Positions 1-5,588 of a DNA stretch of 7,593 nucleotides are shown piece after piece. This DNA is from Acidobacteriota bacterium (GTDB lineage: Bacteria; Acidobacteriota; Terriglobia; Acidiferrales; UBA7541). The stretch covers positions 1 through 7,593 of the forward strand of contig JACOSF010000339.1 in NCBI GenBank assembly GCA_016179005.1, in the 5' to 3' direction. How positions within the stretch are numbered: position 1 is the stretch's first letter; each line of letters begins with the position of its first letter. Position numbers and translations under genes: made by a program. The notes below the pieces were generated by a model, which did not search any database, was not told the DNA's origin, and worked only from the letters and a program-made list of their open reading frames with translations.

Positions 1-205
1 CCAGCACCGCTCTGACAATTCCAACCGGGCGACAGATTCATTGCTGCTTGCAACGTCCTGAGCGGCGGACTTAACAGAGATACAGCATAGCGGCGGTCGA
101 GCGCAAGTGCCGCTGCACCGCGTCGCCATGAATAATGATGCAGGAAGGAGCCGCGGCGTCGCTTTTTTCGTGGAGTGCGCTGGTTCAGACAACCCCGAAA
201 ACAGA
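1..205. other. Intergenic sequence, no supported gene
   Basis: No reading frame here has a recognisable product or a convincing start. The plus-strand frames close at about 15, 61 and 74. One minus-strand frame is open from an ATG at 129 to the window edge (43 codons), but its translation is cysteine-rich and unlike any family I know. AGCGGC and GCCGCT arms occur around 90-115 as a weak inverted repeat. I see no tRNA-like fold and no terminator with a T-run that fits a neighbouring gene. Confidence 0.5.
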
Positions 206-232
206 GAGGACAGGCTAGAAAGCCTGTCCTAC
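206..232 (-). repeat. GTAG-headed REP-like hairpin, copy 1
   Basis: The arms AGGACAGGCT (207-216) and AGCCTGTCCT (221-230) form a perfect 10-bp stem around the loop AGAA. On the minus strand the unit opens with GTAG (232-229), the tetranucleotide that heads REP elements mobilised by RAYT (Y1 HUH) transposases in other bacteria. All 27 bases recur exactly at 3128-3154. The unit sits at the 3' end of dprA, and the dprA stop TAG (231-229) is part of the GTAG. It could act as a transcript-end hairpin, but it has no T-tract. Assignment to the REP class is by architecture; no RAYT gene is present in the window. Confidence 0.75.
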
Positions 233-1356
233 AAGAGGACTTTGACGAATTGCTTGCCGGGGAGTTGGCGGACGAAGTTTTTCATCTCCAGCTCGAAGAG
301 GGAGGCGAGGACTTCGGAGGAGTTGAGGCCGGACTGCTCGACAAGCTCGTCCACGTGGCGCGCCTGATCGGTGGAGAGCAGGGCGAATAGCGTGCGCTCG
401 GTTTCCGAGAGCGATTGCTCAAAGAGCGTGGCGCGCTCCTGCTGCGAAGCAGCTTCGACGGGAAACAACTGCGCGCGGATTTCGGTGGGGAGCTCTTCGA
501 TGACGTCCTCCCAGCCAGTGACCAGCTTGGCACCCTGCTTGATGAGCAGGTTGGGGCCGAAGCTGGCGGGCTGGGTGACATTGCCGGGGACGCCGAAGAC
601 TTCGCGGCCGAACTCCATGCCCAGGCGCGCGGTGATCAGCGAGCCGGAATACTGCGCGCCCTCGACGACCACCACGCCCAGCGCCATGCCGGCGATGACG
701 CGGTTGCGGATGGGAAAATTCTGCGGCGCGGGAAACGCGCCGAGCGGGAACTCCGAAATGATGGCGCCGCGCTCCTCCATCTGCGCGAAGAGTTTTTTGT
801 TTTCCTTGGGATAGACGACGTCAATGCCGGAGCCGAGAACACCGACGGTCGCACCGCACACGGCGGAGAGCGCGCCTTTGTGCGCACAACTGTCAATGCC
901 GCGGGCCAGGCCGCTGACGATGAGCAGGCCGCGCTCGGCGAGATCGTGGGCGAGGCGCTCGGACATCTGCACGCCGTACGGGGTGGGGCGGCGAGAGCCG
1001 ACAATGGAAATGGAAAAGCGGTCGAGCAATTCGGGATTGCCGCGAACATAAAGCAGAGGCGGCGGGTCGTAGATTTCGCGCAGGCGCTGCGGATAGGCAG
1101 GCTCGTCCCAGGTGAGGAGCTGGCAGCCGTTCTTGCGAATTTCGGCGAGTTCTTTTTCGGCGTCGCGGAGCGGCGATTGCGAGTGGATGGCTTGCGCGAC
1201 GGCGGCGGGCAGGCGGAAGGATTCGAGCGCGGTCAGCGAAGCGGCGAAGATGGCTTCGGGACTGCGCAGCTCGCGGAGGAGTTTGCCGGCATGGCGCGCG
1301 CCGAGACCCGGCGTGAGAGCCAAAGCCAGCCATCCCAGGTAGTGGTTGAGCTCCAT
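229..1356 (-). CDS. dprA: DNA-processing protein DprA
   Basis: DprA (Smf) is the cytoplasmic protein that binds incoming single-stranded DNA during natural transformation and loads RecA onto it. The chosen ATG gives 375 residues, the normal family length. Residues 1-60 look like the N-terminal helical/HhH-like region (TPGLG at 15-19). Residues about 100-290 are the Rossmann-like DprA core: GSRR at 120-123, SGLARGID at 148-155, VLGSGID at 173-179, FPIRNR at 214-219, EGAQYSGSLITAR at 232-244 and GVPGN at 255-259. Residues about 315-372 look like the C-terminal winged helix. The frame stays open upstream to 1725, but that stretch is low-complexity proline/leucine translated from the purine-rich tract and from the divergent gene, so it is not coding. 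No Shine-Dalgarno sequence precedes the ATG. The gene is divergent from the Nramp-like gene (124-base gap), and its TAG stop lies in a REP-like hairpin. Confidence 0.95.
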   Translation of the reverse strand: MELNHYLGWLALALTPGLGARHAGKLLRELRSPEAIFAASLTALESFRLPAAVAQAIHSQSPLRDAEKELAEIRKNGCQLLTWDEPAYPQRLREIYDPPPLLYVRGNPELLDRFSISIVGSRRPTPYGVQMSERLAHDLAERGLLIVSGLARGIDSCAHKGALSAVCGATVGVLGSGIDVVYPKENKKLFAQMEERGAIISEFPLGAFPAPQNFPIRNRVIAGMALGVVVVEGAQYSGSLITARLGMEFGREVFGVPGNVTQPASFGPNLLIKQGAKLVTGWEDVIEELPTEIRAQLFPVEAASQQERATLFEQSLSETERTLFALLSTDQARHVDELVEQSGLNSSEVLASLFELEMKNFVRQLPGKQFVKVLL

Positions 1357-1364
1357 CGCGGCGG

Positions 1365-1394
1365 AGCGTAAGCGGGGAGGTGGGCGGGCGTCAA
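1365..1394 (-). promoter_or_regulatory. Possible dprA promoter
   Basis: On the minus strand TTGACG (1394-1389) matches five of six bases of the -35 consensus. It is followed after 18 bases by TACGCT (1370-1365), which keeps only the TAxxxT of a -10 box. A transcript would begin close to the dprA ATG at 1356, which fits the missing Shine-Dalgarno sequence. The -10 match is poor, so this is a weak call by eye. Confidence 0.25.
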
Positions 1395-1417
1395 GGAGAT
1401 GTTTGCAAAAGCGTAAT

Positions 1418-1465
1418 GGAGGAAGAGGAGGAAGAAGAAGTAGAGGAGGTCGAGGAGAAGAAAAA
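1418..1465 (+). other. Purine-rich tract in the divergent gap
   Basis: Forty-five of 48 bases are purines on the plus strand, with only T at 1441 and TC at 1450-1451 breaking the run. The tract is built of GGA, GAA and AGGAGG-like units. It lies between the divergent starts of dprA and the Nramp-like gene. It contains several Shine-Dalgarno-like AGGAGG cores, but they lie about 20-35 bases from the transporter ATG, too far for ordinary ribosome spacing. Right after it, CACGG-gaa-CCGTG (1466-1478) is a small perfect inverted repeat ending two bases before that ATG. Confidence 0.6.
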
Positions 1466-1480
1466 CACGGGAACCGTGAT

Positions 1481-3016
1481 ATGTTCCGCCGCATGTCGAA
1501 CGAAGCGCGGTCGGGATTGGAGGCGTGGGCCACAGCGGAGCTGCCGCGGCCGCCGGTGACGCGGGGCGCGGGCATCCTCGGCGTGATCGGGCCGGGGGCG
1601 ATCATCTTGGGACTTTCCATCGGCAGCGGGGAATGGCTGATCGGGCCGGCGGCATTCGTGAAGTACGGGCTGTCGCTGCTGTGGGTGACGATGGTGGCGG
1701 TGTTCCTGCAAACCGTGCTGAACACCGAGTTGATGCGCTACACGCTGTACACTGGCGAGCCGGCGGTGACCGGCTTTATGCGCACGCGGCCGAACTCGAC
1801 GTTCTGGGCGTGGTTCTACACGGGACTTTATTTTTTGCACGTGGGCTGGCCGGCATGGGCGGCAAACGCCGCGGGGGCGTTTTTCTTTCTCTTCCACAAG
1901 CGGCTGCCGGGACAGGGCGACGCGAACGCGGTGTACTGGTTTGGCGTGGGGACTTTTCTGGCGTGCGTGCTGCTGCTGCTGTTCGGGCGGCGAATCGAGC
2001 GCACGCTCGAAATCCTGAACTGGATCCTGATTATTTTTCTGCTGGGTGGAATGCTGTTTTTGTGCCTGCTGTTTTTCGTGCCGGGGATCTGGCTCGCGGC
2101 GCTGGCGGGATTTTTCGGCTACAGCGTCAAGACGGGAAGCTTTGTGTTCATTCCGCCGGGAGCGGACTGGTTCCTGATCGGCGCGTTCGCGGCATATTCC
2201 GGCGCGGGCGGCGTGAGCAACCTGATGCTTTCGAACTGGGCGCGGGACAAAGGATTCGGCATGGGGCAGGTGGTGGGGTTCATCCCCGCGGCGGTGGGCG
2301 GGCACAAGGTGAAGCTGGCGCATTCGGGGAGCGTGTTTCCGATTACGGCGGAAAACATGGAGAAGTGGCGCGCGTGGTGGCGCATTGTGCAGATTGACCA
2401 GTGGGGCGTGTTTTTTACGGGTGCGCTGCTGGGCATGGGGCTGCCGGCGATTTTGTACACGATATTCATTTTGCCGGGGCGCGACATCCGCGACCTGGCG
2501 ATTGCCGCGGAACTGGCGCAGGCGATTGTGTCGCGAGGCGGGCCGCTGCTGGGCGGGCTCGTCGCGCTGATGAGCGCGTGGGTGCTGTTCAAAACGCAGC
2601 TCGACAACGTGGAAGGGATGGTGCGCGCGCTGACGGATATTTTGTGGACGGGGAGCAAGCGCATCCGCGGGTGGCGCGGCGGCGACGTGCGGCTGGTGTA
2701 CTACTCGCTGCTGGCGTTCCTGGTGGTGTGGGGCGTGCTGGCGCTGCGGCTGACACGGCCGATCATTTTATTGCAGATGGCGGCAAACATCGCCGGAGCA
2801 GTGCTGGTGGTGGCCGCGCTGCACATTCTGTACATCAATATGAAATTTCTGCCCGCGGAGCTGCGGCCGCCGGTGTGGCGGAGAGTGGCGCTGGTGGGGA
2901 CGGCGGTGTTCTACGGATTTTTTGCGTATTTGTGGCTGATGGGGGGATTGGTGCCGGATCTTGAAAAGGGGTTTTTGTTCAATATCCCGAAGTTCCTCCA
3001 TTTGGGTGGGCAGTAG
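1481..3016 (+). CDS. Divergent Nramp-superfamily membrane transporter
   Basis: This is a polytopic inner-membrane protein of 511 residues that I assign to the Nramp (SLC11/MntH-like) metal-transporter superfamily. About eleven hydrophobic segments are visible, near residues 33-62, 66-88, 108-137, 151-168, 179-200, 229-250, 308-331, 352-371, 405-422, 427-452 and 468-489. The first helix has the family-like GPGAIILG followed by GSGEW (48-52), where classical Nramp proteins carry DPGN. By hand alignment the helix-6 MPHN site reads GVSN (244-247), so the usual metal-binding Asp and Met are missing. I recall proteins with GSGE at this place being annotated as Nramp-family divalent metal transporters, but the substrate here is unknown. 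A hydrophilic stretch of about 55 residues (254-307) separates helices 6 and 7. The ATG at 1493 (507 residues) is an alternative start; neither has a well-placed Shine-Dalgarno sequence. The extension from TTG 1346 is arginine/glycine-rich noise and is rejected. Confidence 0.8.
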   Translation: MFRRMSNEARSGLEAWATAELPRPPVTRGAGILGVIGPGAIILGLSIGSGEWLIGPAAFVKYGLSLLWVTMVAVFLQTVLNTELMRYTLYTGEPAVTGFMRTRPNSTFWAWFYTGLYFLHVGWPAWAANAAGAFFFLFHKRLPGQGDANAVYWFGVGTFLACVLLLLFGRRIERTLEILNWILIIFLLGGMLFLCLLFFVPGIWLAALAGFFGYSVKTGSFVFIPPGADWFLIGAFAAYSGAGGVSNLMLSNWARDKGFGMGQVVGFIPAAVGGHKVKLAHSGSVFPITAENMEKWRAWWRIVQIDQWGVFFTGALLGMGLPAILYTIFILPGRDIRDLAIAAELAQAIVSRGGPLLGGLVALMSAWVLFKTQLDNVEGMVRALTDILWTGSKRIRGWRGGDVRLVYYSLLAFLVVWGVLALRLTRPIILLQMAANIAGAVLVVAALHILYINMKFLPAELRPPVWRRVALVGTAVFYGFFAYLWLMGGLVPDLEKGFLFNIPKFLHLGGQ

Positions 3017-3023
3017 GCAGGGA

Positions 3024-3037
3024 GCGAAATTCGAAAA
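3024..3037 (+). repeat. 14-base direct repeat, copy 1
   Basis: GCGAAATTCGAAAA occurs here, eight bases after the transporter stop, and again at 4405-4418 in the same orientation. The two copies bracket the FAD oxidoreductase gene. The core CGAAATTCG is nearly self-complementary. A degraded continuation (ATCGAAAAACGG) follows this copy. It may be a lineage-specific dispersed motif. Confidence 0.5.
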
Positions 3038-3127
3038 TCGAAAAACGGAAACACCGGGAGAGGTGTGCGCGAAGGCAGGGGCACGAGCCTGACGAATCGG
3101 CGCAATCATCTGCGGCACAGTTTCTGC

Positions 3128-3154
3128 GAGGACAGGCTAGAAAGCCTGTCCTAC
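3128..3154 (-). repeat. GTAG-headed REP-like hairpin, copy 2
   Basis: This is an exact 27-base copy of the hairpin at 206-232. The arms AGGACAGGCT (3129-3138) and AGCCTGTCCT (3143-3152) enclose the loop AGAA, and GTAG (3154-3151) heads the unit on the minus strand. The sequence after CTAC is also similar in both copies (aagagg versus gaagagg). It lies between the convergent ends of the transporter and the FAD oxidoreductase, where it could act as a bidirectional transcript-end hairpin, although there is no T-run. The rest of 3017-3206 shows no gene. Confidence 0.75.
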
Positions 3155-3206
3155 GAAGAGGCGGCGAAGTGACCCCACCGCCACAGAAGCGGGCGAGACC
3201 TCAACG

Positions 3207-4364
3207 TCATGAAAAGCGGGAAAGGCGATAGGGCTGGAGCAAGGCAACGCTCGCGCCGTCGAGGATTTCCGTGGCGGCGAACCGGCCGATGATGGGAGCC
3301 AGCGTCACGCCACTGTGCATGGCGGCGAGATAGAGATTCGGACAGCGGTCGTCGAAGCCAACGATGGGGAATTCGTCTTTCGGCAGGACGCGCCAGCCAA
3401 GCGTGACGCGCTCCAGCGAAGCGCTCTGTAAACCGGGCAGGAAGCGATCGGCCTCGCGAAGCATCTTATGGCCGCGCTCGATGGACTTGTCCGATGAGAG
3501 CGCGTCGCCGAATTCTATGCCTGTGACCACACGGCCGTCGGGGGTCTGCTTCATGTGCGCGCCGGGGGCCAGGGCGACGCGTTCGAGCAGGCGCGGCATC
3601 GGAGCAGTATGGGCGAGCACGCCGGGCGTGGAGCGCAGAGGGATTTCCAAGCCAGCCATGCGCCCGAGAAACGCGCTGTCCAAGCCGCAAGCGAGAACGA
3701 ACACGTCGGCAGGGAAGCGGCCTTGGGTTGTTTCGACCGCGCGAATATGGCCGGCAGAAACTTCGAGGCCGGTGACCTCGCACGGATAGAGCACGCGCAC
3801 ACCAGATTCCTTCCCGGCCCTTACCAGCACGTTCACGGCATGAATCGGATCGAGAGCGCCTTCTTGCGCAGAGAACGAAGCAGCCTCCATGGGACCGGAA
3901 ATAACGCCGGGCAAAAGCCGGCGGAACTCGGATTCACCGACGAGACGCGTGTCATAGCCCCATTCGTGGTGGTTGCGGACTTCCGCGCGAAGTTGGTCGG
4001 TGTCCGAGCCGGGTGGATACCATTCCAGGCAGCCGCCCCACTGGATTTGGAGCGCGCCGTTCAGTTCGCGCTGCAAACGGTGCCAGCCGGCGATGCCGAG
4101 AAGATTCAAGTCGAAATAGCTGCGCGGCTGTTTTGAGAAGGTGGCGTTGAGCCAGGCGAAAGAGTTTCCGGTCGCGCCGGAACCAGGGCGAAGTTTTTCG
4201 AGCAGCGTGACGCGAGCGCCTCGCCGGGCAAGGTGGTAGGCGATGGACGCGCCCATGATTCCGCCGCCGGCAACTACGATTTGCTTCTTGGGAGCGTCCT
4301 CGGCGCGGAGACAGGGCGTGGCAGCGAGGGCGGCGAGGACTTCGAGGAAATGACGGCGGTGCAT
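3207..4364 (-). CDS. FAD-dependent oxidoreductase (DAO family), Tat-like leader
   Basis: This 385-residue protein belongs to the D-amino-acid oxidase/glycine oxidase/sarcosine oxidase fold family, flavoproteins that oxidise the C-N bond of amino acids or secondary amines. The FAD-binding Rossmann motif is clear: VVAGGGIMG at 30-38 (GxGxxG), followed by AYHLARRGARVTLLEK ending in the ribose-binding acid E56. A GATGNSFAW stretch (63-71) and the C-terminal HSGVTLAPIIGR (350-361) are typical of the family. The N-terminus, HRRHFLEVLAALAAT, has two arginines, then FL, then a hydrophobic run, resembling a twin-arginine signal. That would place the folded flavoprotein outside the cytoplasm, but the hydrophobic core is short and the cleavage site is unclear. 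No Shine-Dalgarno sequence precedes the ATG; a weak TAGGCT -10-like box (4379-4374) lies about ten bases upstream. The substrate cannot be read from the sequence. The gene is monocistronic and convergent with the transporter. Confidence 0.88.
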   Translation of the reverse strand: MHRRHFLEVLAALAATPCLRAEDAPKKQIVVAGGGIMGASIAYHLARRGARVTLLEKLRPGSGATGNSFAWLNATFSKQPRSYFDLNLLGIAGWHRLQRELNGALQIQWGGCLEWYPPGSDTDQLRAEVRNHHEWGYDTRLVGESEFRRLLPGVISGPMEAASFSAQEGALDPIHAVNVLVRAGKESGVRVLYPCEVTGLEVSAGHIRAVETTQGRFPADVFVLACGLDSAFLGRMAGLEIPLRSTPGVLAHTAPMPRLLERVALAPGAHMKQTPDGRVVTGIEFGDALSSDKSIERGHKMLREADRFLPGLQSASLERVTLGWRVLPKDEFPIVGFDDRCPNLYLAAMHSGVTLAPIIGRFAATEILDGASVALLQPYRLSRFS

Positions 4365-4404
4365 GACGGCGCAAGCCTAGCACTGCATCGGAGTTGAACG
4401 AAAC

Positions 4405-4418
4405 GCGAAATTCGAAAA
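4405..4418 (+). repeat. 14-base direct repeat, copy 2
   Basis: This is an exact second copy of GCGAAATTCGAAAA (first at 3024-3037). It lies upstream of the FAD oxidoreductase start and abuts the composite palindromic element that begins at 4420. Confidence 0.5.
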
Positions 4419-4419
4419 G

Positions 4420-4513
4420 GCGGCGGGATTCCCGACCCAAGACGTCGGGACGCAGAAAGCGCAAACCCCGCCGCTACGGCCCGTAGAGATGCCCACCTAA
4501 AGGTGACTGCTAC
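4420..4513 (-). repeat. Composite palindromic (BIME-like) repeat element
   Basis: Several inverted repeats are stacked end to end. An outer stem GCGGCGGG (4420-4427) pairs with CCCGCCGC (4467-4474). Inside it TCCCGAC (4430-4436) pairs with GTCGGGA (4444-4450). Next come CTACGG-c-CCGTAG (4474-4486) and CACC-TAAA-GGTG (4494-4505). On the minus strand GTAG heads two units (4513-4510 and 4477-4474), the same signature as the hairpins at 206 and 3128. The 12-mer CCGCCGCTACGG (4468-4479) recurs at 6720-6731. The element lies in the divergent gap between the FAD oxidoreductase and mqnA and is non-coding. Confidence 0.7.
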
Positions 4514-4546
4514 CTCGCGCTTACGGCCAGACAATGTTAGCAGTCG

Positions 4547-4561
4547 TTTGAATTGTTCAAA
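4547..4561. promoter_or_regulatory. Perfect palindrome TTTGAA-N3-TTCAAA, operator-like
   Basis: TTTGAA (4547-4552), spacer TTG, TTCAAA (4556-4561) form a perfect two-fold symmetric 15-base site. It is AT-rich in an otherwise GC-rich gap, about 60 bases upstream of the extended -10 box before mqnA. The symmetry and placement suit a dimeric transcription factor. I cannot name the regulator. Confidence 0.45.
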
Positions 4562-4570
4562 GGAAACGAA

Positions 4571-4599
4571 CGGACGGACGAGGAAGCAGGTTCCGTCCG
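4571..4599. promoter_or_regulatory. 8-bp inverted repeat upstream of mqnA
   Basis: CGGACGGA (4571-4578) and TCCGTCCG (4592-4599) are exact complements separated by 13 bases. The pair ends 22 bases before the TGTTATATT box, a position where activators or repressors often bind. It could instead be a simple hairpin. Confidence 0.4.
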
Positions 4600-4621
4600 A
4601 GGCAGAAGCGGGCGGCGAATG

Positions 4622-4630
4622 TGTTATATT
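4622..4630 (+). promoter_or_regulatory. Extended -10 promoter box for mqnA-mqnC
   Basis: TGTTATATT reads as TG-n-TATATT, five of six bases of the -10 consensus plus the extended TG element, inside a clear AT-rich island. No good -35 box is visible about 17 bases upstream, which is usual for extended -10 promoters. Transcription would begin near 4637, 21 bases before the TTG proposed as the mqnA start. This argues against starting mqnA at the ATG at 4619. Confidence 0.45.
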
Positions 4631-4657
4631 TTGAGTTTGCGCGCGAGGCAACGGACA

Positions 4658-5557
4658 TTGCAGAAGCTGCGCATTTCGATTGTGGAGTACCTGAACACGG
4701 CGCCGCTGGTGTGGGGCTTCACGGACGGGCCGCTGCAGGGGAAGTATGAGCTGGAGTTTACGGTGCCGTCGCAGTGCGCGGAATCGCTGCGGCGGGGCAC
4801 GGCGGACGTGGCCATCATCCCGGCGGTGGAATACCAGCGCATGGACCACGTGGTGGTGCTGCCGGGGATGTCCGTAGCGGCCAAGGGGCCGGTGCGGAGC
4901 ATCCTGGTGATCGCCAAGAAACCGATTGAGCTGGCGAAAAAGATTGCGCTGGATACCAGTTCGCGGAGTTCGCAGGCGCTGGTACGGCTGCTGTGCCGCG
5001 AGCGGTGGCGCATCGAGCCGGAGTTTGTGCCGGCCGCGCCGGAGCCTTCGGCGATGCTCGATGAGGCCGACGCGGCGCTGCTGATCGGAGACCCGGCGCT
5101 GCGCGTCGTGGTCAAAATGGACGAGCTCGCGGGGCGACTGGCGAGCGACGGGAAATGCTGTGGCGGCGATCCGAACGACATGCCCGTGCCGGGACACGAG
5201 ACACTTTTTGTGTACGACGTGGCGCACGAATGGCGGGAGATGACCGGGTTGCCGTGCGTCCTGGCCATCTGGGTGGCGCGGCGGGGAGTGGTCACGCCGG
5301 AAGTGCTGGCGGACTTTGCAGCGTCGAAGGAATACGGGCTGGCGCGAATCGGTGAAATCGCCGAGGGCGCCGAAGCGAAATTGAAAATGCCAGCCGAAGC
5401 GCTGGAGAGCTATCTGCGGGACAACATTGATTTTTCGCTGGACGAGGAGAACCTGTCGGGGCTGGAGCTGTACTTCCGGAAATGCGCGGAGCTGGGGCTA
5501 ATCCCGAGGGCCAAGGCAGTGGAGTTTGTGGAAGTAGAAGCGAAAATCAAGGGCTAG
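4658..5557 (+). CDS. mqnA: Chorismate dehydratase MqnA (futalosine menaquinone pathway)
   Basis: MqnA removes water from chorismate to give 3-[(1-carboxyvinyl)oxy]benzoate, the first committed step of the futalosine route to menaquinone, in the cytoplasm. Numbered from the TTG at 4658 the protein has 299 residues. It shows LRISIVEYLNTAPL at 4-17, PSQCAE at 37-42, GTADVAIIP at 47-55, SRSSQALVRLL at 102-112, ALLIGDPAL at 140-148, and YDVAHEWREMTGLPC at 186-200 followed by AIW. The fold is a two-lobed periplasmic-binding-protein type, acting here as an enzyme. TTG 4658 is preferred because GAGG lies nine bases upstream, a -10 box sits at 4622-4630, and family members begin just before LRI. The in-frame ATG at 4619 would add 13 residues and lacks a Shine-Dalgarno sequence. 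The 37 residues between IGDPAL and the YD motif, containing CCGG, appear longer than in the MqnA proteins I remember. The gene is followed 31 bases later by mqnC. Confidence 0.92.
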   Translation: MQKLRISIVEYLNTAPLVWGFTDGPLQGKYELEFTVPSQCAESLRRGTADVAIIPAVEYQRMDHVVVLPGMSVAAKGPVRSILVIAKKPIELAKKIALDTSSRSSQALVRLLCRERWRIEPEFVPAAPEPSAMLDEADAALLIGDPALRVVVKMDELAGRLASDGKCCGGDPNDMPVPGHETLFVYDVAHEWREMTGLPCVLAIWVARRGVVTPEVLADFAASKEYGLARIGEIAEGAEAKLKMPAEALESYLRDNIDFSLDEENLSGLELYFRKCAELGLIPRAKAVEFVEVEAKIKG

Positions 5558-5588
5558 GCGCCAGGGGTCTGGAAACAGGGAAAGGGCA

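Noticed and set aside
1..129. Minus-strand frame open from ATG 129 to the window edge
   Set aside because: Only 43 codons, cysteine-rich, no family resemblance and no ribosome-binding site. It does not resemble the start of topA, a frequent dprA neighbour. It could be a partial gene, but nothing positive supports it.
415..1371. 318-codon open frame antisense to dprA
   Set aside because: Its composition is that of a shadow frame (alanine/glycine/arginine). The minus strand carries all the DprA motifs.
1346..1480. N-terminal extension of the transporter from TTG 1346
   Set aside because: It is arginine/glycine-rich and overlaps the dprA start. The transmembrane protein proper begins near 1481.
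1357..1725. N-terminal extension of DprA by 123 residues
   Set aside because: The extension translates the purine-rich tract and the antisense of the transporter into low-complexity proline/leucine sequence. DprA homology and normal length begin at ATG 1356.
1391..2323. 310-codon open frame antisense to the transporter
   Set aside because: It is arginine/histidine/proline-rich with no motif, which is typical of antisense frames in GC-rich coding DNA.
206..3154. The repeat pair at 206 and 3128 as ends of a composite transposon or a minimal CRISPR
   Set aside because: The copies are direct, 27 bases long, and enclose dprA and an unrelated transporter without transposase or Cas genes. The spacing is far too large for an array.
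4274..5227. 317-codon minus-strand open frame across the FAD gene start and mqnA
   Set aside because: It has no recognisable domain, overlaps two clear genes and is rich in arginine and histidine as expected for a shadow.
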